A stretch of 64,000 nucleotides of DNA from Tenacibaculum todarodis. GTDB lineage: Bacteria; Bacteroidota; Bacteroidia; Flavobacteriales; Flavobacteriaceae. The notes beneath the pieces are model-generated. The model was given only the letters and a program-made list of their open reading frames with translations, was not told the origin of the DNA and did no database searches. Positions within the stretch are counted from its first letter, which is position 1; each line of letters begins with the position of its first letter. The position numbers were made by a program, and so were the translations under genes. Positions 6,563-15,081 of the stretch are shown piece after piece. The DNA is taken from positions 987,001 to 1,051,000 of the forward strand of contig NZ_CP018155.1 in NCBI RefSeq assembly GCF_001889045.1. The letters are read 5' to 3'.

Positions 6563-8182
6563 TTAAGAGTACATTTTATTTCGTAATTCTTTAACTTTTG
6601 GATCTGCTAAGTAATCATCAAAAGTCGAGTATTTATCTATAACTCCTTTTGGTGTAATTTCTATAATTCTGTTAGCAACAGTTTGCGCAAACTCGTGATC
6701 ATGTGTAGAGAACAAAATAGTTCCTTTAAAGTTAATTAAAGAATTATTCAAAGCTTGTATAGATTCTAAATCTAAGTGGTTTGTTGGTTCGTCTAACATT
6801 AAAACGTTTGCTCTAGTCATCATCATTCTAGATAACATACAGCGAACTTTTTCTCCTCCAGATAATACATTGCTTTTCTTAAGAGCTTCTTCTCCAGAAA
6901 AAATCATTTTCCCTAAAAAACCACGTATGTGTACTTCCTCGCGTTCTTCTTCAGTTTGTGCATATTGGCGTAACCAATCTACCAAATCTAATTCACCATT
7001 TTGAAAGAATGAAGTATTATCAGCTGGCAAATAAGATTGAGTTGTAGTTACACCCCAAGAAAACTTTCCTGCATCTGGCTCAATATTACCTGAAATTACT
7101 TGGTAAAATTCTGAAACAGCTTTAGAACTCTTAGAAATAATTGCTACTTTATCTCCTTTGTTTAAATTAATATCTACTTTAGAAAATAATGCTTCACCTT
7201 CAAAATTCTTTTCTAATCCTTCAATATTTAATATTTGATCTCCAGCTTCTCTGTCTCTATCAAAAATTATGGCAGGATATCTTCTTGAAGATGGTTTAAT
7301 ATCTTCTACATTTAACTTATCTATCATCTTCTTTCTTGAAGTAGCTTGTTTAGATTTTGCCATATTTGCAGAAAAACGACGAATAAATTCTTCTAATTCT
7401 TTCTTTTTGTCTTCTGCCTTTTTATTTTGTTGTGCACGTTGTTTTGCTGCTAATTGACTAGACTCATACCAAAAAGTATAGTTACCAGAATAATTATTAA
7501 TCTTACCAAAATCTATATCAGAAATATGTGTACAAACCGCATCTAAAAAGTGACGGTCATGCGATACTACAATTACTGTATTATCGTAATTAGCTAAAAA
7601 GTTTTCTAACCAAGCAATCGTTTCAAAATCTAAATCGTTGGTTGGCTCATCCATAATTAATACATCAGGATTACCAAATAAAGCTTGTGCTAATAAAATT
7701 CTTACTTTTTTCTTAGAATCTAAATCTGCCAATAAAGTATAGTGATTATCTTCTTTTATACCTAAGTTAGAAAGTAATGTAGCTGCAGCAGAATCTGCGT
7801 TCCAACCATCCATTTCTTCAAACTTAACTTGAAGTTCACCAATTTTCTCTGCATTTTCATCTGTATAATCTGCATATAAAGCATCAATTTCAGATTTAAT
7901 TTTATGCAATTCTTTATTTCCCATTAATACAGCTTCTAGTGCTGTAAATTCATCAAAAGCATAGTGATCTTGGGTTAAAACGGACATCCTTTTTCCAGGC
8001 TCTAAATGAACATGGCCAGAAGTTGGCTCTTGTACTCCAGATAAAATCTTTAAGAAAGTAGATTTCCCTGCTCCGTTGGCACCTATAATTCCATAGCAAT
8101 TACCTTGTACAAATTTGGTATTTACTTCATCAAACAAAATTCTTTTTCCGAATTGTACAGATAAATTAGAAACTGATAACAT
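6563..8182 (-). CDS. ABC-F ATPase, YbiT type
   Basis: 539 residues with two ABC domains joined by a charged helical linker (about 240-300), no membrane domain, and the closest remembered match to E. coli YbiT across its length. ABC-F proteins act on the ribosome near the E site. Domain 1 has Walker A GANGAGKST (34-42), Q70 and Walker B VLIMDEP (174-180), but its signature is LADLD (about 151-155) instead of LSGG. Domain 2 has LSGGEK (440-445) and Walker B VLMLDEPTNHLD (460-471), but its Walker A position (about 349-358) reads ISKSSKAVSE with no P-loop, and its Q-loop reads YLPADN. The defective signature 1 and Walker A 2 belong to the same composite ATP site, so only one site should hydrolyse ATP. 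Monocistronic, with a strong promoter at 8206-8235. Confidence 0.9.
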   Translation of the reverse strand: MLSVSNLSVQFGKRILFDEVNTKFVQGNCYGIIGANGAGKSTFLKILSGVQEPTSGHVHLEPGKRMSVLTQDHYAFDEFTALEAVLMGNKELHKIKSEIDALYADYTDENAEKIGELQVKFEEMDGWNADSAAATLLSNLGIKEDNHYTLLADLDSKKKVRILLAQALFGNPDVLIMDEPTNDLDFETIAWLENFLANYDNTVIVVSHDRHFLDAVCTHISDIDFGKINNYSGNYTFWYESSQLAAKQRAQQNKKAEDKKKELEEFIRRFSANMAKSKQATSRKKMIDKLNVEDIKPSSRRYPAIIFDRDREAGDQILNIEGLEKNFEGEALFSKVDINLNKGDKVAIISKSSKAVSEFYQVISGNIEPDAGKFSWGVTTTQSYLPADNTSFFQNGELDLVDWLRQYAQTEEEREEVHIRGFLGKMIFSGEEALKKSNVLSGGEKVRCMLSRMMMTRANVLMLDEPTNHLDLESIQALNNSLINFKGTILFSTHDHEFAQTVANRIIEITPKGVIDKYSTFDDYLADPKVKELRNKMYS

Positions 8183-8205
8183 TTATTACGCTTTTAAAAT
8201 TTTGG

Positions 8206-8235
8206 CAAAAATAGTTTTTTCGCATTGATTTTCAA
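8206..8235 (-). promoter_or_regulatory. Bacteroidota promoter for the ABC-F gene
   Basis: On the minus strand, TTG (8235-8233), 19 bp, then TATTTTTG (8213-8206), an exact match to the -33/-7 consensus, 24 bp upstream of the ATG. Confidence 0.65.
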
Positions 8236-8377
8236 TGTTTTTTTTAGGTTGATTTTTCAGATATACCTTAAATTTTCGTCATATTTTAAAAGTGTTTTAA
8301 CAACGAATTAACATCTCCATCTTAATTTTGATAGTATTTTTGTTACGAGATAGTTTTTTTGAATTTTAATATTTTTA

Positions 8378-9733
8378 ATGAGATATTTAGTACCCTTTAT
8401 ACTATTAATTACTGCTTTTGGCTGTAAAACCAAAGAACACAAAGCAACCTATTTTGGTGGTAAAATTTTACACCCAAAATCTAACAATGTTATTTTATTC
8501 GATTTTGAAAAAGCATTAGACACAATTTACCTTAAAGATGATAATACATTTCTTGGAAAAATTGATAGTTTAAAAGAAGGCTTATTCTACTTTAAGCATG
8601 GGCCAGAACATCAATATATTTATTTAGAACCACAAGATAGTTTATTATTACGCTTAAATACTTGGGATTTTGATGAATCTTTAGTTTACAGTGGAACAAG
8701 TGCAGCTAAAAACAACACTTTAATTGAATCTTTTTTACAAAATGAAAAAGAAGAAAAATTGTTTTATGATTTAGTAAAAGAAAAGCCTGAAGGTTATATT
8801 GAAAAGGTAAATGAATTAATAGCTTCAAAAGATAAAAAAATAGCAAACTATAAAATTCAACACCCTGATGTTTCTGAAAAGTTTTTGAAAATTTTAGACA
8901 TTAGCCATAAATACCCTATTTACACACAAGTAGAAGATTATATAATAGAAAAGGAAAGCTCTCAAGACACCGTAAAACTTAGCTCTAAGTTTTTTAAACA
9001 TAGAAATGATGTTTATATGGGCTTAGATTCTATAATGTTTTTTAATGCGTATAGTGAGTATGTTATGACACGTATATATAGTAATACGTATCAGCAAGGC
9101 TATAAGAAAAATACAGATGAATTTACTGTTGCTTTATTAAAGAATATTGATGCTAACATAAAAACAGAGGAATTAAAGAATGTCTATTTACGTCATGCAA
9201 CAATTCGTCATTTTTACAATAAGTCTAGTTGTACTTTAAATAAAGATGCGTTTTACACCTTCTTTAAATTGAGTAGTAATATTGAAGATAAAAAACAAAT
9301 TCAGCGTTTATTAAATGACGCTAAAAACCTTAACAAAGGAGACAAATTACCTGATTTTAATGCAATTAGTTATGCTGGAGTTACCAAAAGCAGTAAAAAT
9401 TTAATTAAAAATAAAAAATGTGTTCTTTATTTTAGAAATCCTACACACTATTCTGATGAATGGGTAGCAAAACGTATCACATTTTTAGAGAACAATAATC
9501 CAAAAAGTTCTTTCATTATTATTAATGTAACTAATAATAAAAATTATACTGTAAAAGGTATTGATATTAGTAAACAATACTATTTACCTACAGAAAGTGC
9601 CGCAAAACAATTCTTAACAAGTAATTATCCAAGAACTATTTTGGTAAATAACAAAGGAATTGTTGTTAATGGTTTTGGTGCTTTATCTTCTAAAAAAATC
9701 AATCAACAAATAGCCGATTTAGAAAAAAACTAA
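8378..9733 (+). CDS. Lipoprotein with C-terminal thioredoxin-like domain lacking CxxC
   Basis: 451 residues. The N-terminus (MRYLVPFILLITAFGC) is a short lipoprotein signal with the lipid-attachment cysteine at C16. No family was recognised for the middle (about 30-310), which is rich in Lys, Asp and aromatic residues. From about 315 to 451 the pattern resembles a TlpA/thioredoxin-like fold: KGDKLPDFNAISY, then KKCVLYFRNPTHYSDEW, and near the end YPRTILVNNKGIVV where thioredoxins have their cis-proline strand. At the active-site position there is NPTHYS in place of CxxC, so disulfide chemistry is unlikely. Probably an envelope lipoprotein with a binding or structural role. Monocistronic and divergent from the ABC-F gene. 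Confidence 0.72.
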   Translation: MRYLVPFILLITAFGCKTKEHKATYFGGKILHPKSNNVILFDFEKALDTIYLKDDNTFLGKIDSLKEGLFYFKHGPEHQYIYLEPQDSLLLRLNTWDFDESLVYSGTSAAKNNTLIESFLQNEKEEKLFYDLVKEKPEGYIEKVNELIASKDKKIANYKIQHPDVSEKFLKILDISHKYPIYTQVEDYIIEKESSQDTVKLSSKFFKHRNDVYMGLDSIMFFNAYSEYVMTRIYSNTYQQGYKKNTDEFTVALLKNIDANIKTEELKNVYLRHATIRHFYNKSSCTLNKDAFYTFFKLSSNIEDKKQIQRLLNDAKNLNKGDKLPDFNAISYAGVTKSSKNLIKNKKCVLYFRNPTHYSDEWVAKRITFLENNNPKSSFIIINVTNNKNYTVKGIDISKQYYLPTESAAKQFLTSNYPRTILVNNKGIVVNGFGALSSKKINQQIADLEKN

Positions 9734-9762
9734 TAAATTAAGGCTAACCATTAAATTTAACC

Positions 9763-9770
9763 TACCTTTG
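9763..9770 (+). promoter_or_regulatory. -7 box for the DEAD-box helicase gene
   Basis: TACCTTTG followed by CA, a close match to the flavobacterial TAnnTTTG box. The start site would lie near 9776, leaving a leader of about 90 nt. No clear -33 TTG at the standard spacing. Confidence 0.5.
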
Positions 9771-9773
9771 CAC

Positions 9774-9855
9774 GATTTTAAATTTCACTGTGTGAAATAA
9801 AATCACGTCGAATTATAAACGGTGAATTTACAGTTGGCATTCTGTAGATTCTACA
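9774..9855 (+). promoter_or_regulatory. Structured 5' leader of the DEAD-box helicase mRNA
   Basis: Hairpin 1 pairs 9774-9788 with 9792-9804 (13 bp, a 2-nt bulge and a 3-nt loop). Hairpin 2 pairs TGTAG with CTACA at 9843-9855, ending 12 nt before the ATG. Leader structure in helicase and cold-shock mRNAs is often regulatory; here it is only a prediction from the inverted repeats. Confidence 0.45.
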
Positions 9856-9867
9856 AAAAATACAGAT

Positions 9868-11682
9868 ATGACCACATTTTTAGACTTAGGTTTACAAGAA
9901 CCTATTACAAGAGCTTTAATTGATTTAGGATATGAAAAGCCTACAGTAATTCAAGAAAAAGCAATTCCACAAATTATTTCTTCTGATACAGATTTAAAAG
10001 CATTTGCTCAAACTGGTACAGGAAAAACCGCAGCTTTTAGTTTACCTATTATAGAGTTAGCTGATCAAACAAACTCAAATGTACAGGCAATTATATTGTC
10101 TCCAACTCGTGAGTTAGCGGTACAAATTGGTAAAAACATTGAAGATTTTACTAAATATTTACCAAACTTAAAAGTAACAACAGTTTACGGTGGTTCTAAT
10201 ATAGACGAACAAATTAGAAAACTTAAAAGAGGTGTTCAAATTGTAGTTGGAACTCCTGGTAGAACAGTTGATTTAATTAACAGAAGAGCCTTAAAATTAG
10301 GTAATGTAAAATGGTTAGTTTTAGATGAAGCTGATGAAATGCTTAACATGGGTTTCAAAGATGAACTTGATAAAGTTTTAGATGCAACTCCAGACAGCAA
10401 ACAAACCTTATTATTTTCTGCAACTTTTCCAAGAGAAGTAGAATCTATTGCAAGAAATTATATGACACAGCCTGTTGAAATAACTTCAGGTGAAAAAAAC
10501 ACAGGTTCAGATAATGTTTCTCATGAATACTATTTAGTTTCGGAGAGAACACGCTACCAAGCATTAAAAAGAATTTCTGATTTAAATCCTGATATTTATG
10601 CAATTATTTTCTGTAGAACTCGTAGAGAAACACAAGAAGTTGCAGATAAATTAATACAAGACGGTTATAGTGCTGACTCTTTACATGGAGATTTATCTCA
10701 AGGACAAAGAGACTCTGTAATGGAGAAATTTCGTGCTAAAACTATACAAATATTAGTAGCAACAGATGTTGCAGCACGTGGTATTGATGTTAATGATTTA
10801 ACACACGTTATCAACCATAAATTACCAGACCAAATAGAAAACTACAATCACCGAAGCGGACGTACAGGACGTGCAGGAAGTAAAGGTATTTCTATTGCTT
10901 TAGTTAGTAAAAAAGAACAAGGTAGATTACGTTCTATTGAACGTATAATCAAAAAGAAATTTGCTCACACACAAGTTCCTACTGGTAAACAAATTTGTCA
11001 GAATCAATTATTACACTTAATTGATAAAGTACAAAAAACTGAAGTAAACGAAGGTGAACTTAATGAGTTCTTACCAAGTATTTATGAGAAATTAGAAGGA
11101 TTAACTCGTGAAGAGTTAGTTCAGAAATTTGTCTCTTTAGAGTTTAACAAATTCTTATCGTACTACGAAAACTCTAAAGATTTAAATGACATGTCTTCTA
11201 ACAGAGATAGCTCTAGAAGAGGAGCTTCTAACGAAAACATGACACGTTTCTTTATTAATATTGGTAGAAAAGATAAATTAAATCCTGCAAGATTAATTGG
11301 TTTAATTAACGACCAAAACATTGGTAATAAAGTAGAAATTGGAGCTATTGATATTTTAGATACGTTCTCTTTCTTTGAATTAGATAAAAACTTTGAAGCT
11401 GCAACTTTAGATGCTTTCCAAGCAAACTCTCCAGATTTTGAAGGAAGAGGTGTAAACATTGAAATCACTAAAAAACGTGAAGGCGGTGGAAGAAAACGCG
11501 GCGGCGGTGGAAGAAGATCTTTTGGCGGCGGTGATAGAAAAAGTGGTGGCGGAAGTTTTGGAAGACGTAGAAGTTCTGAAGGTTCTAGTAACAAAAGATC
11601 TTCTAGATCTTCTGATAGACCAGATAGAAGTACAAAAGATAAAAATACTGGCGGTTTCGGAAGAAGACGTAGAGAAAGATAA
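9868..11682 (+). CDS. DEAD-box ATP-dependent RNA helicase with DbpA-type RNA-binding domain
   Basis: 604 residues, CsdA/DeaD-like. The core has the Q motif (F4 and Q29 region), motif I AQTGTGKT (47-54), Ia PTRELAVQ (79-86), GG and TPGR (129-132), II DEAD (153-156), III SAT (184-186) and VI HRSGRTGRAG near residue 330. After the core, about 455-535 (TRFFINIGRKDKLNPARL onwards) matches the DbpA-type RRM that binds structured RNA. The last 70 or so residues are an RGG/RS-rich basic tail, typical of RNA chaperone helicases. Likely roles are ribosome assembly, RNA decay or cold adaptation. The gene stands alone, with its own promoter and leader, and ends at a strong terminator. Confidence 0.93.
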   Translation: MTTFLDLGLQEPITRALIDLGYEKPTVIQEKAIPQIISSDTDLKAFAQTGTGKTAAFSLPIIELADQTNSNVQAIILSPTRELAVQIGKNIEDFTKYLPNLKVTTVYGGSNIDEQIRKLKRGVQIVVGTPGRTVDLINRRALKLGNVKWLVLDEADEMLNMGFKDELDKVLDATPDSKQTLLFSATFPREVESIARNYMTQPVEITSGEKNTGSDNVSHEYYLVSERTRYQALKRISDLNPDIYAIIFCRTRRETQEVADKLIQDGYSADSLHGDLSQGQRDSVMEKFRAKTIQILVATDVAARGIDVNDLTHVINHKLPDQIENYNHRSGRTGRAGSKGISIALVSKKEQGRLRSIERIIKKKFAHTQVPTGKQICQNQLLHLIDKVQKTEVNEGELNEFLPSIYEKLEGLTREELVQKFVSLEFNKFLSYYENSKDLNDMSSNRDSSRRGASNENMTRFFINIGRKDKLNPARLIGLINDQNIGNKVEIGAIDILDTFSFFELDKNFEAATLDAFQANSPDFEGRGVNIEITKKREGGGRKRGGGGRRSFGGGDRKSGGGSFGRRRSSEGSSNKRSSRSSDRPDRSTKDKNTGGFGRRRRER

Positions 11683-11696
11683 AATATTTATCACAT

Positions 11697-11736
11697 AAAA
11701 AAAGAGCAATTCTAAATTTAGAATTGCTCTTTTTTT
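11697..11736. terminator. Bidirectional terminator between helicase and recQ
   Basis: Perfect inverted repeat (GAGCAATTCTAAA with its complement, 11704-11729) flanked by seven A and seven T, between convergent genes. Confidence 0.88.
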
Positions 11737-11769
11737 ATACTTTACTTTTAAGTTAAGAATTGGTAGCTG

Positions 11770-13965
11770 CTAATTAGCAACTTCATTCGTAAACTTAATT
11801 CGCATTAAACGTAATTCATCTAAATCATATTCTCCATCAAATTCATCTAAAGCATCTTGAATTTTATCTGTTTCTGCTTCCATAAAATAATCGTGAATTT
11901 CTTCTTGCTGATCTTCATCTAATAAATCATCAACAGCATACGAGATATTTAACTTGGTACCAGAAAAAATAATAGCTTCCATTTCCTTAATAAGCTCTTC
12001 TAGTTTTAAACCTTTTGCTTTAGCAATATCTTCAAGTGGTAATTTTCTATCTGTATTTTGAATGATATACAATTTTAGTCCAGAGTTTACACCTGTACTT
12101 TTTACAATTAAATCGTCTGGTCTTGTAATATCATTATCTTCAACATAAGTTGTAATTAATTTTACAAAATCTTTACCAAACTTACGAGCTTTACCTTCAC
12201 CAACTCCATGAACCTTAGAAAGTTCTTCTAAATTGATTGGGTATTTTAAAGCCATATCTGCTAAAGAAGGGTCTTGAAAAACTGCAAATGGCGGTACATT
12301 ATGTTTTTTAGCAACTTGCTTTCGTAAGTCTTTTAAAAACTTAACTAATTTTTCATCAGTTCCTCCTGCTGCTTTTGGATTTGTAATTATGCTTCCATCA
12401 TCTTTTACATTATAAGAATGATCTTCAGTCATCATAAATGAAGTTGGATTTTTAGCAAAACCTTTTCCTTCATCTGTTAATTTAATAACTCCGTATTGTT
12501 CAATTTCTTTTCTAATTAGGTTTACAACCAATATTTGACGAATTAATGCCATCCAATACAATGCAGTTCTCTCCTTACCTACTCCAAAAAATGGTTGGGC
12601 TGTGGTTTTATGAGATTTCAACAGTGCGTTTTCTTTACCAATAATGGTATTTACAATTTCTTTTGCTTTGTATTGTTGATTGGTTTTAGCAACAACATCT
12701 AAAATTGTTACAACATCATCTTTCGCTTCACTTTTTTTCTTCGGATTTCTAGTATTATCATCCATATCCGCACCAAGTCCGTTAATTTCATCGAATTCTT
12801 CACCGAAATAATGCAATAAATATTTACGCCTATTCATAGACGTTTCTGCATAACCTACAACCTCCTGTAATAATGCATGACCAATTTCTTGCTCAGCCAC
12901 AGGCTTGTTAGCCATAAATTTCTCTAACTTTTCTATGTCTTTATATGCATAAAAAGTTAAACAAATCCCTTCTCCGTCATCACGTCCTGCTCTACCTGTT
13001 TCTTGGTAATAACTTTCTAAACTTTTTGGTATATCATGATGTATTACATAACGAACATCTGGTTTGTCAATTCCCATACCAAATGCAATGGTAGCTACAA
13101 CTACGTCGCAATCTTCCATTAAGAACATATCTTGATGTTTTGCACGCGTTTTTGCATCAAAACCAGCATGATATGGCACTGCATTAATTCCGTTTACTTG
13201 TAAAACTTGAGCAATTTCCTCAACTTTCTTTCTACTTAAACAGTACACAATTCCAGATTTTCCTGGATGTTGTTTAATAAAACGGATTATATCTTTTTCT
13301 ATTTCATTCGTTTTTGGACGTACTTCATAGAATAAATTAGGTCTATTAAAGGATGCTTTAAAAGTATTAGCATCACTCATACCTAAAGTTTTAAGAATAT
13401 CTTCTTGTACTTTTTCGGTAGCAGTTGCAGTTAAACCAATAATTGGTACATTGTCTATCTGCTTAATTATATGACGTAAATTTCTATATTCTGGTCTAAA
13501 GTCGTGCCCCCATTCAGAAATACAATGTGCTTCATCAATTGCAACAAAAGATATTTTTTGTGTTCTTAAAAATGAAGCATATTCTTCTTTTATTAAAGAC
13601 TCAGGAGCTACATACAATAATTTTGTAATGCCCGACGCAATGTCTTCTTTAACTTGATTTACTTCTGATTTATTTAAGGATGAATTTAAAACATGTGCAA
13701 TACCATGATGTTCAGAAATACCACGAATGGCATCTACTTGATTTTTCATTAAGGCAATTAAAGGAGAAACTACAATTGCTGTACCTTCTTTCATCAATGC
13801 TGGTAATTGATAACACAGAGATTTCCCTCCACCAGTTGGCATAATTACAAATGTATTTTCGTTTTTTAAAATACTTGTAATTACTTGTTCCTGTAAACCT
13901 TTAAATTGGCTAAAACCAAAAAACTTTTTTAACGGACCGTATAAGTCCAAAGAATCACTATTCAT
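11770..13965 (-). CDS. recQ: RecQ-family ATP-dependent DNA helicase, zinc cysteines missing
   Basis: 731 residues, longer than the 610 or so of E. coli RecQ. The helicase core has Walker A PTGGGKS (43-49), DEAH (144-147) with the RecQ aromatic-rich loop CISEWGHDF (148-156), and motif VI QETGRAGRD (321-329). The zinc-binding region that follows has lost its cysteines: residues 374-410 keep the MNRRKYLLHYFGE helix, but the four ligands are absent and an acidic MDDN segment stands in their place. A winged-helix RQC region (about 415-510) and an HRDC domain (about 535-605, with VPPFAVFQDPSLADM) follow, then an acidic C-terminal extension. The protein unwinds DNA 3' to 5' in recombination and fork repair. 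Divergent from kdsD across 143 bp. Confidence 0.93.
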   Translation of the reverse strand: MNSDSLDLYGPLKKFFGFSQFKGLQEQVITSILKNENTFVIMPTGGGKSLCYQLPALMKEGTAIVVSPLIALMKNQVDAIRGISEHHGIAHVLNSSLNKSEVNQVKEDIASGITKLLYVAPESLIKEEYASFLRTQKISFVAIDEAHCISEWGHDFRPEYRNLRHIIKQIDNVPIIGLTATATEKVQEDILKTLGMSDANTFKASFNRPNLFYEVRPKTNEIEKDIIRFIKQHPGKSGIVYCLSRKKVEEIAQVLQVNGINAVPYHAGFDAKTRAKHQDMFLMEDCDVVVATIAFGMGIDKPDVRYVIHHDIPKSLESYYQETGRAGRDDGEGICLTFYAYKDIEKLEKFMANKPVAEQEIGHALLQEVVGYAETSMNRRKYLLHYFGEEFDEINGLGADMDDNTRNPKKKSEAKDDVVTILDVVAKTNQQYKAKEIVNTIIGKENALLKSHKTTAQPFFGVGKERTALYWMALIRQILVVNLIRKEIEQYGVIKLTDEGKGFAKNPTSFMMTEDHSYNVKDDGSIITNPKAAGGTDEKLVKFLKDLRKQVAKKHNVPPFAVFQDPSLADMALKYPINLEELSKVHGVGEGKARKFGKDFVKLITTYVEDNDITRPDDLIVKSTGVNSGLKLYIIQNTDRKLPLEDIAKAKGLKLEELIKEMEAIIFSGTKLNISYAVDDLLDEDQQEEIHDYFMEAETDKIQDALDEFDGEYDLDELRLMRIKFTNEVAN

Positions 13966-14108
13966 TTTTAAGAATTAGTTTGAGTAAAAAATGTGAAGTA
14001 ATTTACAAAAAAAAATAGATATTAAAACATCTAATTTAATCTTATATTTAAAAATAAATAATACGTATTTTTACAGTCTGATTTTTAGACACAAAACCAT
14101 TCAAAATT

Positions 14109-15080
14109 TTGAAAGATTTCAGTTCAATATTGGCTACTGCCAAAGAAACAATTCTCTTAGAAAGCACTTCGATAGCAAATTTAACTACTTTATTAGATAG
14201 TGATTTTGAAGAAGCTGTAAAATATATTTACAATACCAATGGACGTGTTATTGTTACTGGTATTGGTAAAAGTGCTAATATTGCTACTAAAATTGTAGCT
14301 ACTTTAAACTCTACCGGAACTCCAGCAATTTTTATGCACGCTGCCGATGCAATTCATGGAGATTTGGGTATTATCCAAAAAGGAGATGCTGTAATATGTA
14401 TTTCTAAAAGTGGAAATACACCTGAAATTAAGGTTTTAGTTCCATTAATTAAGAATTCTAATAATAAAGTAATTGCCATAACTGGTAATAAAGATTCTTT
14501 TCTAGGGAAGAATGCAGATTATACTTTAAATTCTTTTGTAGAAAAAGAAGCTTGCCCTAATAATTTAGCGCCAACAACAAGCACAACAGCTCAATTAGTA
14601 ATGGGAGATGCACTTGCAGTTTGCCTATTAGATTTACGCGGTTTTACGAGTAAAGATTTTGCCAAATATCATCCAGGAGGCGCATTAGGGAAACGATTAT
14701 ATTTACGTGTTTCTGATTTAATTGATAAAAACGAAAAACCCCAAGTTGTTTCAAACGATGTGGTTGCAAAAGTAATTGTAGAGATTTCTGAAAAACGATT
14801 GGGTGTAACAGCTGTTACTTCTTCCGAAGGAAAAATTGAAGGAATTATAACTGATGGAGATATAAGACGAATGCTTAATAAAACTACCAAAATTGATAGT
14901 TTAACAGCTAATGATATAATGAGTAAAAATCCAAAAACAATTAACCAAACAGCAATGGCTGTTGATGCTTTGGAAACACTAGAAAACAACAGTATAACAC
15001 AAATTTTAGTTACTGACGATAACAAAAAGTATGTTGGTGTTGTTCATTTACACGATTTACTAAAAGAAGGAATATTTTAA
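14109..15080 (+). CDS. kdsD: D-arabinose-5-phosphate isomerase (KdsD/KpsF family)
   Basis: 323 residues. The SIS sugar-isomerase domain (about 30-170) has VTGIGKSANIATKIVATLN and the phosphate-binding ISKSGNTPEI, followed by the HPGGALGKRL motif near 190 and two CBS domains (about 205-323). It converts ribulose 5-phosphate to arabinose 5-phosphate, the first committed step to Kdo for the lipopolysaccharide core. The start used here is TTG (14109-14111); no in-frame ATG gives a family-length N-terminus. First gene of an envelope operon: tatC starts 1 nt after its stop. Divergent from recQ. Confidence 0.92.
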   Translation: MKDFSSILATAKETILLESTSIANLTTLLDSDFEEAVKYIYNTNGRVIVTGIGKSANIATKIVATLNSTGTPAIFMHAADAIHGDLGIIQKGDAVICISKSGNTPEIKVLVPLIKNSNNKVIAITGNKDSFLGKNADYTLNSFVEKEACPNNLAPTTSTTAQLVMGDALAVCLLDLRGFTSKDFAKYHPGGALGKRLYLRVSDLIDKNEKPQVVSNDVVAKVIVEISEKRLGVTAVTSSEGKIEGIITDGDIRRMLNKTTKIDSLTANDIMSKNPKTINQTAMAVDALETLENNSITQILVTDDNKKYVGVVHLHDLLKEGIF

Positions 15081-15081
15081 A

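Noticed and set aside
11163..11709. Open frames on both strands over the helicase C-terminal tail
   Set aside because: They arise from the low-complexity Arg/Gly/Ser codons of the tail and have no family features.
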